From contig NZ_CP047048.1 in the NCBI RefSeq assembly GCF_030408555.1, positions 2,418,001 through 2,482,000 of the forward strand: DNA of 64,000 nt. Reading direction: 5' to 3'. Origin of the DNA: Corynebacterium aurimucosum (GTDB lineage: Bacteria; Actinomycetota; Actinomycetes; Mycobacteriales; Mycobacteriaceae). Numbering within the stretch: position 1 is the first letter of the stretch; each line of letters opens with the position of its first letter. The translations under genes were made by a program, and so were the position numbers. Below are positions 17,119 through 24,545 of this stretch, one piece after another. The notes under the pieces are model-generated. The model was not told the DNA's origin. It ran no database searches and saw only the letters and a program-made list of their open reading frames with translations.

Positions 17119-18192
17119 CTACCGCGTCATCCCGTTCCGCACCGTGTCTGCCAGATTTTCGGCCTGTTGTGACACTTCTGCAAGCAGAGACTGGAGCTGC
17201 TCGCGTTCAGCTGCCACACGCCCTTCTGCGCTTTCACCCGCGAACTCGGAAAGAGTATCGCGAACAAAGGAATCGGTGGTGCTCACAAAATATTCGTGAA
17301 ATCGTTCATCCACCGCTGCCACATTGACACCAGTCTTTTCTACCGAACGCAGCTGCTTTCGGTACTGGCTCGCCGTTTTGCTAAACGCTCTTCTAAAAGC
17401 CAAGCTGAGTGCCTTGTTATCTGGAAATCCTGCGGCCAAAGCAACGTCAGTAATGGGCCAATCGGTCCGGCGTAAAAGCTGTACGGCTTCGGCTAACCGC
17501 ACCCTCGTGATGTACTCACTAACTGGAATCCCTACAACGGAGCTAAAGAGATCTGAGAAATAGGCCGGTGAATAGCCGGCGAAGTCAGCAAGGTTTCGCA
17601 GCGTTATCTTCTGTTGATAATGCTCATCCACGTATTCAATCACTCGCCGCATTTCCTGGAGTCGCTCTGCATCAGCCGATCGTGCTGCTGGCGCGTCACC
17701 TTCAAAAAAGTCCCGATAAAGAACTGCACATATGGCTGCTAAACGCGATTCTTGCGCAACCTCTTTGCTTAGAGAATCGACCTTCTGCGCCTCTAACATC
17801 ATCTGCGACGACAGCTTCCGTAGTTCACTAATCCCCAGGTGAGTGCCCGAAAAATCAGTGGAACAACAAGAAAATTGGGGGATGAAGCCGCGATTGAAGC
17901 TGGCTACGTAGGAGGTGTCGAGATGAATTAAAAGCGCCTGCGCGCTGGCTGTTCCTTCGCGAGGCTCCAGAGACATCGTGGCGTGTCCTTCGTTGGAATT
18001 GAATAGGACGACATCTCCGCGAGAGAGTACCCGGGTTCCCGAGGCTCGGTTAATTTCAACGCTTCCGCCAAGGATAGTGAGAAGCTCGATGGGCGAATGC
18101 CAATTGTAGTGGTATGAACCGATGTCGTAGACGTACTGACGCCAAGCTGCAGAGCGAGCAGGTGGGGTATGTTCAGCATAGAACTCGGACAT
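17119..18192 (-). CDS. AraC-family transcriptional regulator of the tartrate/fumarate operon (inferred)
   Basis: 357 residues. The N-terminal 120 residues look like a cupin sensor (HYNWHSPIELLTILGGSVE, then VLSRGDVVLFNSNEGH). The middle has the paired AraC helix-turn-helices: ITLRNLADFAGYSPAYFSDLFS and WPITDVALAAGFPDNKALSLAFRRAF. An unusual C-terminal extension of about 90 residues follows, ending in a helical segment with AEVSQQAENLADTV. I start at the ATG at 18192 (MSEFYAEHTPP) because upstream codons to 18312 look non-coding; a TACCAT -10 seven bases before this ATG allows a leaderless transcript. Same strand and directly upstream of ttdA, so control of that operon is likely. Confidence 0.82.
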   Translation of the reverse strand: MSEFYAEHTPPARSAAWRQYVYDIGSYHYNWHSPIELLTILGGSVEINRASGTRVLSRGDVVLFNSNEGHATMSLEPREGTASAQALLIHLDTSYVASFNRGFIPQFSCCSTDFSGTHLGISELRKLSSQMMLEAQKVDSLSKEVAQESRLAAICAVLYRDFFEGDAPAARSADAERLQEMRRVIEYVDEHYQQKITLRNLADFAGYSPAYFSDLFSSVVGIPVSEYITRVRLAEAVQLLRRTDWPITDVALAAGFPDNKALSLAFRRAFSKTASQYRKQLRSVEKTGVNVAAVDERFHEYFVSTTDSFVRDTLSEFAGESAEGRVAAEREQLQSLLAEVSQQAENLADTVRNGMTR

Positions 18193-18363
18193 GACTTTTA
18201 TGGTAACCGTTGGGAATTGTGCAACGACAGTGTTTCGAATTGATTGCCCCTTCGAAACGCCCCCACACAAACGGAAGAATTTTTCTACGCTAGGACCAGT
18301 GAGCGGCGACAAGCATCGGCGGTAAGTGTCGCAGCCAGGAACAACCCACAGGTACGGCTAGAG

Positions 18364-18420
18364 AACACAAAAGGCACGATGGCTTCCCCATTTTAAAGAA
18401 TGGAAGAATTTATCGTGCCT
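18364..18420 (-). terminator. Terminator of fba
   Basis: AGGCACGAT (18372-18380) pairs with ATCGTGCCT (18412-18420), with an inner CTTCC/GGAAG stem. On the minus strand the hairpin is followed by TTTTGTGTTCTC. It lies about 60 bases beyond the fba stop codon. Confidence 0.8.
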
Positions 18421-18481
18421 CAGTGCTAGAACGGCGAGGTACCGCTACAAGAACGGCACCGTCAACCGCAGCGTGGAACCG

Positions 18482-19516
18482 CTACTTAGAAACGGTCTTG
18501 CCCACGGAGTGCAGGTCCTGGCAGGCCTCAACCACGCGGTCAGCCATGCCCTGCTCAGCCTTCTTGAGGTAGGAGCGCGGGTCGTAGACCTTCTTGTTGC
18601 CTACCTCGCCGTCGATCTTGAAGACGCCGTCGTAGTTAGCGAACATGTGGCGTGCAACCGGGTTGGTGAAGGCGTACTGGGTATCGGTGTCAACGTTCAT
18701 CTTGATGACGCCGTAGCGCAGGGCCTCCTCGATCTTCTCCTTCTCGGAGCCGGAGCCGCCGTGGAAGACGAAGTCGAAGGGCTGGGAGCCTTCCTCCAGG
18801 CCGAGCTTCTTGACAGCAACCTTCTGGCCCTCGTCGAGGACCTCCGGGCGCAGCTTCACGTTGCCCGGCTTGTACACGCCGTGGACGTTACCGAAGGTAG
18901 CGGCCAGCAGGTAGCGACCCTTCTCACCGGTACCGAGGGCGTCGACGGTCTTCTCAAAGTCCTCCGGGGAGGTGTAGAGGTTAGCGCCGGCCTTGGCCTC
19001 AATGCCGTCCTCTTCGCCGCCGACGACGCCGATCTCAACCTCAAGGATGATGTTGGCGTTGTGGGCCTTCTCGAGGAGCTCCTGAGCGATCACGAGGTTC
19101 TCATCGATCGGGATAGCGGAGCCATCCCACATGTGGGACTGGAAGAGCGGCAGCTCGCCGCGGTCAACGCGCTCCTGGGAGAAGGCGATCAGCGGGCGCA
19201 CGTACTCATCCAGAACTTCCTTCTGGCAGTGGTCAGTGTGCAGCGCAACGTTAATGCCGTAGTGCTGTGCAGCCTCGTGAGCGAAGGCAGCCAGTGCCTT
19301 GGCGCCGGCAACCTTGTTCTTCACGGACAGGCCGGAACCGAACTCCGCGCCGCCGGTGGAGAACTGGATGATGCCGTCGGACTCAGCCTCGGCGAAGCCG
19401 CGGAGAGCGGCGTTGATGGTTTCGGAGGAGGTGCAGTTGATTGCCGGGAATGCGAAGCCGCCCTTCTTGGCGGTATCCAGCATCTGGTTATAAACCTCAG
19501 GGGTTGCAATAGGCAT
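18482..19516 (-). CDS. fba: Class II fructose-bisphosphate aldolase
   Basis: Cleaves fructose 1,6-bisphosphate to dihydroxyacetone phosphate and glyceraldehyde 3-phosphate (and the reverse). Zinc-dependent class II features are present: NVALHTDHCQ (about residues 92-101), the EVEIGVVGGEEDG segment, GNVHGVYKPGNVKL, and the phosphate-binding FHGGSGSEKEKI followed by KMNVDTDTQYAF. The start is the ATG at 19516 (MPIATPEVYNQ), preceded by AAAGGATGG; an in-frame ATG further upstream would add 43 unlikely residues. 344 residues is the family norm. It has its own terminator and about 180 bases of upstream space. Confidence 0.97.
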   Translation of the reverse strand: MPIATPEVYNQMLDTAKKGGFAFPAINCTSSETINAALRGFAEAESDGIIQFSTGGAEFGSGLSVKNKVAGAKALAAFAHEAAQHYGINVALHTDHCQKEVLDEYVRPLIAFSQERVDRGELPLFQSHMWDGSAIPIDENLVIAQELLEKAHNANIILEVEIGVVGGEEDGIEAKAGANLYTSPEDFEKTVDALGTGEKGRYLLAATFGNVHGVYKPGNVKLRPEVLDEGQKVAVKKLGLEEGSQPFDFVFHGGSGSEKEKIEEALRYGVIKMNVDTDTQYAFTNPVARHMFANYDGVFKIDGEVGNKKVYDPRSYLKKAEQGMADRVVEACQDLHSVGKTVSK

Positions 19517-19698
19517 GAAATTCCATCCTTTGGAGTTGCTGTGCAGTAAGCCGTGCCGTCTCACAAACCAGCGAAACAACACGTTCCAACACCCAAGTAT
19601 GCCTGTTATTGTGGTTTTCCGCCGCGAGATGCGATGTGACCTCACTTAAACACCGCTCCGCATGGGCAGGAATCCCCCGACCACCTGGGGAAACGCTG

Positions 19699-20898
19699 CT
19701 ATTTCTTGGATTCTGACTTGTACTTCACAATCCGGGTACAGGCCTCCAACAACATCCAACCGGACAACTGAACGGACAAATCGCGCTCAGCCACGCGGAT
19801 AATGCCCATCTTCTGGCTCAATGACGAGGGGCCGAAACCGTAGTTATGGGGAAGCTTCGCATCCGCGGTCCAATCGGAACCGAAGATGGGCAAGCCGTCT
19901 ACCTCTAGGCGGTGTTCCCACACGGATTCCGCCGAGGCCGTCACGAGGCGAGCGGCCAGCTTCTTGGTTGCGCGGTTGGCCGGGGAATCGCCCGGCAGGC
20001 GCACCGCTACGTCCGCCAGGTAGCGAGCAAGGATGCCCTTGAAGAGGCCGCCGTCGCCGTCGCCAGTCTGCCAATCGATGACGCCCGTGTACGTCGCCAT
20101 GCCCGTGGCCACCGCTTGGACCAGGCCGCGGATGCGGGTGGTGTAGTCCATCATGTCTGCGGCGAGTTCGGCCTCGTGGACAGAGTCGATATCCTCCACG
20201 GAGCGCAGGCCGGTCTTCTCCCGCAGCGCCAGCACGATTTCCAAGCAGGCACCGAGCACCACGCCTTGGCAGTAGGGGTGGATGTTGCGGACGATCTCCT
20301 GCCCATCCATACGCATGCGGATGCCGTCCATGACGAAGCCATCGTCGTCAATCAAGTGATCGTAGATCCAGTCCACGATGTGGCGGGCCTCGTCCACGCG
20401 CCCCATGCGGGCCAGCATGATGGCGCCCGGCCCGTTCGAGGGGACGTTGAGGAAGGTCTCGCCTTCGCGCCAGGGCAGCACGCCGACCTGGGTGTCGATG
20501 CCATCGCGGATGTTGTGCTGCAGGGTGCCCAACTTCTTGTAGGGGCGCTGCTTCTTGAGCTCACCGGCCCGGGCGATGGCTAGGGCGAGCCATGCTTTGT
20601 CGTCGTAGTAGCGGTTCTTCGTCAGCGCACGGAGATTGCGCACATGGATGCCGCGGATGGTGTCAGCGATGCGCGCGCGGCGGGCTTTGGTGTTTTTGCG
20701 CAGGGCCGCATCAACGAGACAGTCCAGATAATGCGCCTGCCACCAATAATGCCAATGCACAAAGAGTGATTCCTTGGTGGTGGGTGGCCAACTCACCACG
20801 GCAAGGTTGGTACGGGGCAAGCCCCACACGGCCTGCGCGTGGCGCTCATTGATGGCTGTTTCCGCAAGGTCGGCGCGGTGGGACCATTTCTCTAACAC
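19699..20898 (-). CDS. Glycoside hydrolase family 76-like protein (putative alpha-1,6-mannanase)
   Basis: 399 residues with an alpha/alpha-barrel pattern of helices. The region NRYYDDKAWLALAIARAGEL (about residues 95-115) matches the GH76 element with paired catalytic Asp residues, and QGVVLGACLEIVLALRE and TYTGVIDWQTGDGDGGLFKG fit later barrel helices. GH76 enzymes cut alpha-1,6-mannose backbones. No signal peptide or membrane segment is seen, which suggests action on intracellular glycan precursors or mannan, or a non-hydrolytic role. It lies between fba and the RNA methyltransferase gene, a conserved corynebacterial neighbourhood. Confidence 0.75.
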   Translation of the reverse strand: MLEKWSHRADLAETAINERHAQAVWGLPRTNLAVVSWPPTTKESLFVHWHYWWQAHYLDCLVDAALRKNTKARRARIADTIRGIHVRNLRALTKNRYYDDKAWLALAIARAGELKKQRPYKKLGTLQHNIRDGIDTQVGVLPWREGETFLNVPSNGPGAIMLARMGRVDEARHIVDWIYDHLIDDDGFVMDGIRMRMDGQEIVRNIHPYCQGVVLGACLEIVLALREKTGLRSVEDIDSVHEAELAADMMDYTTRIRGLVQAVATGMATYTGVIDWQTGDGDGGLFKGILARYLADVAVRLPGDSPANRATKKLAARLVTASAESVWEHRLEVDGLPIFGSDWTADAKLPHNYGFGPSSLSQKMGIIRVAERDLSVQLSGWMLLEACTRIVKYKSESKK

Positions 20899-20961
20899 TT
20901 TTGTCTCATCATTCTCACAATGTGAATTCGTTACCTAGATGTAAACACAGTGCGCGGGATC

Positions 20962-21642
20962 TCACCAAGCTTTTGATAAATCGGCGTGCTGCCGAATCCA
21001 TGCATGCATGGCAATGCCTGCGGCCACGCCCGCGTTGATGGAGCGAGTAGAACCAAATTGCGCGATTGAGCAGGTCATTACTGCTGCGTCCTGGGCTTCC
21101 GGGCTGACGCCTGGGCCTTCCTGTCCGAAGAGGAGCAGACAGCGCTCAGGCAGCTCAGCGGTTTCTAGGGGGACACACCCGGGGGTGTTATCGATGGCCA
21201 CGACGGTCAGTTCCTGGTCCGCCGCCCAGGCCATCAGCTCAGTAACATCCGCGTGGTGCATGAGGTGCTGGTACCTGTCGGTGACCATGGCGCCGCGCCG
21301 GTTCCAGCGGCGGCGTCCCACAATGTGGACGGTGTCGACGGCAAAGGCGTTGGCAGTGCGCACCACGGTGCCGATGTTGGAATCGTTTTCGAAGTTCTCG
21401 ATGGCGATGTGCAGCGCATGCCGGCGCTTATCGATATCCTCCCGGATCGCCTCGCGTGTCCAGTAACGGTAGGCATCGACGACATTGCGGCGATCCCCCT
21501 CCGCGAGCAGTTCGGGATCGTATTTCTCCGCTTCGGGGCCTTCGGGCAGCGGGCCTTCCCACGGGCCAACACCGTGGCGGCCCTCGTTCCACTCGGTGGG
21601 GCCTTTGGCTGCCGCCTCTTCCTCGGGCTTAGGCAAGGTCAA
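20962..21642 (-). CDS. TrmH/SpoU-family RNA 2'-O-methyltransferase
   Basis: About 227 residues. The C-terminal SPOUT domain is clear: IAIENFENDSNIGTVVRTAN (motif 1, with the conserved Asn and Arg), LLLFGQEGPGVSPE (motif 2) and IAQFGSTRSINAGVAAGIAM (motif 3). It should methylate ribose in tRNA or rRNA with S-adenosylmethionine via a trefoil knot. No ATG suits the start. TTG at 21642 or 21636 follows GAGG and overlaps the 3' end of pyrE by about ten bases, implying translational coupling. The target nucleotide cannot be deduced. Confidence 0.85.
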   Translation of the reverse strand: MTLPKPEEEAAAKGPTEWNEGRHGVGPWEGPLPEGPEAEKYDPELLAEGDRRNVVDAYRYWTREAIREDIDKRRHALHIAIENFENDSNIGTVVRTANAFAVDTVHIVGRRRWNRRGAMVTDRYQHLMHHADVTELMAWAADQELTVVAIDNTPGCVPLETAELPERCLLLFGQEGPGVSPEAQDAAVMTCSIAQFGSTRSINAGVAAGIAMHAWIRQHADLSKAW

Positions 21643-22174
21643 GATCCTCAAGGCCCAGCAGGTAGCGGTATTCCAGGCCCTCGGCGGCAATGGCTGCGCC
21701 GGCATCGGTGTTGCGGTCCACCACGGTGGCCACTCCGACGACCTCGGCGCCTGCCTTACGAAGAGCCTTCACGGCGGTCAGCGGCGAGTTGCCGGTCGTG
21801 GTGGTGTCCTCGACAACGAGCACCTTCTGGCCCTCGACGTTGAAGCCCTCAATCTGACGCTGCATGCCGTGCTTCTTGGCTTCCTTGCGAACAACGAAGG
21901 CGTCGATATCGCGGCCATCGGCATGCATGATGGACAGCGCGACCGGGTCCGCGCCCATGGTCAGGCCACCGGCGGCAGCATAATCCCAGTCAGCGGTGAG
22001 CTCACGCAGCAGCGAGCCGATAAGACGCGAGGCCTCGTGCTGCAGGGTGGCGCGGCGCAAGTCCACGTAGTAGTCAGCCTCCTTGCCAGAGGACAGCGTG
22101 ACCTTGCCGTGGACGACGGCCAGCTCCTTCACCAGTTCTGCTAGGCGTTGCTTCTTCTGCTGATCCAGGCTCAT
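21629..22174 (-). CDS. pyrE: Orotate phosphoribosyltransferase
   Basis: 181 residues converting orotate and PRPP to orotidine 5'-phosphate in pyrimidine synthesis. The PRPP-binding motif is visible as VLVVEDTTTTGNSPLTAV (about residues 118-135), and VVRKEAKKHGMQRQIEG matches the catalytic Lys/flexible loop. YVDLRRATLQHEASRLIG near the N-terminus is also typical. ATG at 22174 is preceded by a GAGCGA-type site. The gene is the first of a two-gene unit with the RNA methyltransferase that overlaps its stop. About 148 bases separate it from the next upstream gene. Confidence 0.95.
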   Translation of the reverse strand: MSLDQQKKQRLAELVKELAVVHGKVTLSSGKEADYYVDLRRATLQHEASRLIGSLLRELTADWDYAAAGGLTMGADPVALSIMHADGRDIDAFVVRKEAKKHGMQRQIEGFNVEGQKVLVVEDTTTTGNSPLTAVKALRKAGAEVVGVATVVDRNTDAGAAIAAEGLEYRYLLGLEDLDLA

Positions 22175-22322
22175 CGCTCGCTCCTTAAAGTCTGTGGCTG
22201 TTCGGCCGTGAAAAATCCGCTCTGTAGTTTACCCTCTTCCCGCACGGTTGCCCGCGACTAGTGCTGGTGCTCGGCTGTGACACCTGGCTGCGGCGCCTCG
22301 CCGCGGCGGCAGGCTGGCGGGT

Positions 22323-23537
22323 CTAGTCGAAGATGGAGGAGCCGCCATCGAAGCGGCGCGGCAGGCGGGCCTGATTGTTTTCGTGGGTGGGGCGCTCATG
22401 GCCATCGGCAATCGCGTCGACTTCATCCGCACCCAGGCTGGAGTGGTCAATGGTGCCGCGGGCCTCGCTGGTGGTGCGGCTCGGCATGACCACCGGCTCG
22501 GTGGGGCGCTGGATGGTGGGGGCGTCGAGGGAATCATCGCGGTCCGGAACCGCCGTGGGCCCGGTGGGTTCCGGCTGCGGAGGTTCCGGGATGTCGCGGC
22601 TGGGGTCCAGCTCATCGACGCGCAGGACCTGAGCGGCTTCGGAGCGCGGTGGAAGAACGCGAGCAGCATCGGCGAGCAGCGACAGCGGTTCGAGCAGCTC
22701 TTCCCACTCAGCGCTGCGGGCCTGCCGGGTAGTTTGGGCCAGCACCCACTCCCCTTCCAGCCACACGGCAGTCACCGCGGCGGGTAGATGATTCAACGCC
22801 GTACTCACTCGGGTATCGATGAAGCGCTGGCCCACGCCAGCATCGGAGGAGAAAACCTCGAAACCTTCCTCCTCACGCACGTACAACAGATCCTCGGAGA
22901 GGTTTTCGATCTCCTCGCCTGCTCGGCGGAAATCCACCACGATATCGGAGGCCGCGCCGGTGCGCATAGCCATAACGGGGATAGCACCCATATCGAAGAG
23001 CAGCGTCTCGTGCCCCCGGACAGTTCCGGCGACGATGTCGCGGGGTTCGTGGCCGCGGGCGGCAGCGCCGCGGGTCCACTCATCCGCCAGGTAGGAATCA
23101 TGCTTGAGGTATTCCCAGCCGCGCTGCTGGCCAAAGGCCTTGCGCTCACGGCGGGCACTGCCCGGCACGAGGTACTTGGCGCGCTCTGCGCGCTCCGCAA
23201 AGCTGGGTGCGGCAGCCTGCGGTTCGGCGGCCGGTTCCTCACTGGGCTCAGCGGCGGCCGGTTCTTCAGCGGCATCCGCAGTTGGCTCGGTTGCCGGCTC
23301 AGCCACGGGGTCTGGCTCCGGCTCGGTAATGATGTCGGGCTCTGGAGCAGGCTCAGGTTCCTCGGCGAGCGCGGGCTCTGAGGGGGAGTCAGGGGTGAGT
23401 TCAGGCGCAGCGGTATCGGCCGCTGTGGTGGTTTCGTCGGCGGAGAGCGCGGCGCGCTGGCGCTGGTCCAGCCAGAGCACGATGAGACCAGCCGCGAGCG
23501 CGACGGCGGCGAGGGATAAGAGTACAAAAGGCATCAC
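22323..23537 (-). CDS. Membrane-anchored protein of unknown function with acidic Pro/Ala/Glu linker
   Basis: 404 residues. One N-terminal transmembrane segment (residues 3-22, PFVLLSLAAVALAAGLIVLW) is followed by a linker of about 85 residues made mostly of Glu, Pro, Ala and Thr, then a folded domain (about 110-300) with EYLKHDSYLADEW, ETLLFDMGAIPVMAMRTG and VWLEGEWVLAQTT, and a low-complexity C-terminal tail with proline and aspartate. There is no enzymatic motif that I recognise. The orientation (short N-terminus out, domain in, or the reverse) is not resolved. It sits between pyrE and the sulfurtransferase gene on the same strand, as in other corynebacteria. Confidence 0.7.
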   Translation of the reverse strand: MMPFVLLSLAAVALAAGLIVLWLDQRQRAALSADETTTAADTAAPELTPDSPSEPALAEEPEPAPEPDIITEPEPDPVAEPATEPTADAAEEPAAAEPSEEPAAEPQAAAPSFAERAERAKYLVPGSARRERKAFGQQRGWEYLKHDSYLADEWTRGAAARGHEPRDIVAGTVRGHETLLFDMGAIPVMAMRTGAASDIVVDFRRAGEEIENLSEDLLYVREEEGFEVFSSDAGVGQRFIDTRVSTALNHLPAAVTAVWLEGEWVLAQTTRQARSAEWEELLEPLSLLADAARVLPPRSEAAQVLRVDELDPSRDIPEPPQPEPTGPTAVPDRDDSLDAPTIQRPTEPVVMPSRTTSEARGTIDHSSLGADEVDAIADGHERPTHENNQARLPRRFDGGSSIFD

Positions 23538-23598
23538 TGCCTGACTCTAATCGCCCGGCGCGCTCGATCTGCGCTGACGCGCTGGTCACGCGCGGATT

Positions 23599-24450
23599 CT
23601 AGACGTGCTCGCGGTCGCCACGCTCCACCGGATTCTTCGGGTTGGCTGACCACTGCGACCATCCGCCCACGAAGTGGCGCAAGCCGGTAAAGCCCACGTG
23701 TTCCAGCACGGCGATGGTAAGCGCGGAGTGGTTACCGGATCCGGAGTAGATGATGGCGCCGTCCACGTTCTCCTTGGTCACACCGTGCTGCTCAAGGATT
23801 TCGAGGATTTCTTCTTTGGACTTCCACACGGTGACGTCCTGTGTGTGGAAGAGGCGCTCCGGAAGGTTGACTGCACCCGGGATGTGGCCGGCCTTCAGGT
23901 CGAGGTTCTCGCGGCGGCCGGCGAAGCGGTTGCGCGTGCGAACGTCGAGAAGCAGGCCCTTATGCTCCTTGACCTCATCGATGGTGGCCGTGGGCATCGA
24001 CCCCGTGGTCACTTCAAAGTCCGAGGGCATGCCCAAGTTACCCGGGCCGGTAAGGGTGGGCAGGGACTGGGCACGCCAGTTGGACAGGCCGCCGTCGAGG
24101 ATGCGGACGTTGCGGATGCCGGCCCAGCGCAGGGTCCACCACGCACGGCCAGCGAAGAGTCCGCGGCCTTCGTCGTAGACAACGACTTCGCTGTCCTCCT
24201 CTAGACCCCAGAGGTCGATCCACTCTTGAATCTTCTCGGTCTGCGGGAGTGGGTTGCGCCCTACCTTGGAGCCGGGCAGGCCCACGAAGGCTGAAGCGGC
24301 GTCGGCGTACTGGGCAGTCGGAATGTGGAGGGAGGAAAACTGATTGAAGGCCTCGCCTTCCCCTGGTGCCCAGAGGGAAGCGAGGATGGTCGTCTTATCA
24401 CCGCGGTAAATCTTCTCACTCAACTCGTGAGGGGAGATCAAAATGCTCAT
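23599..24450 (-). CDS. sseA: Rhodanese-domain sulfurtransferase homologue lacking the active-site Cys
   Basis: 283 residues with two rhodanese modules, as in SseA/thiosulfate sulfurtransferases (ILASLWAPGEGEAFNQ; VVVYDEGRGLFAGRAWW; LLLDVRTRNRFAGR; HIPGAVNLP). Canonical enzymes have a loop CGSG(V/S)TA carrying the catalytic Cys. Here the loop reads IIYSGSGNHSALT (about residue 238): the codon is TCC, so Ser replaces Cys. Standard persulfide transfer should therefore be impossible by the usual mechanism, unless the family uses another residue. The gene has a normal length and reading frame, so it is kept as an intact gene. Alternative role: binding or regulatory protein. Confidence 0.82.
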   Translation of the reverse strand: MSILISPHELSEKIYRGDKTTILASLWAPGEGEAFNQFSSLHIPTAQYADAASAFVGLPGSKVGRNPLPQTEKIQEWIDLWGLEEDSEVVVYDEGRGLFAGRAWWTLRWAGIRNVRILDGGLSNWRAQSLPTLTGPGNLGMPSDFEVTTGSMPTATIDEVKEHKGLLLDVRTRNRFAGRRENLDLKAGHIPGAVNLPERLFHTQDVTVWKSKEEILEILEQHGVTKENVDGAIIYSGSGNHSALTIAVLEHVGFTGLRHFVGGWSQWSANPKNPVERGDREHV

Positions 24451-24506
24451 GTCCCTAGATCATAGGGGCATGAGCGAAGAGTGGCGACCGATGAACGCGG
24501 TGAGCG

Positions 24507-24531
24507 CGGTGAGCGCTAATCGCGCTCACCG
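24507..24531 (-). terminator. Hairpin downstream of clpB
   Basis: CGGTGAGCGC and GCGCTCACCG form a ten-base perfect stem with a five-base loop, 15 bases after the clpB stop. There is no U-run, so termination would be weak or factor-assisted. Confidence 0.5.
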
Positions 24532-24545
24532 GTTTAGTCGGTGCC

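Noticed and set aside
18473-19549. A 358-codon plus-strand frame opposite fba
   Set aside because: The minus-strand fba is unambiguous by its motifs and length; this frame is its mirror.
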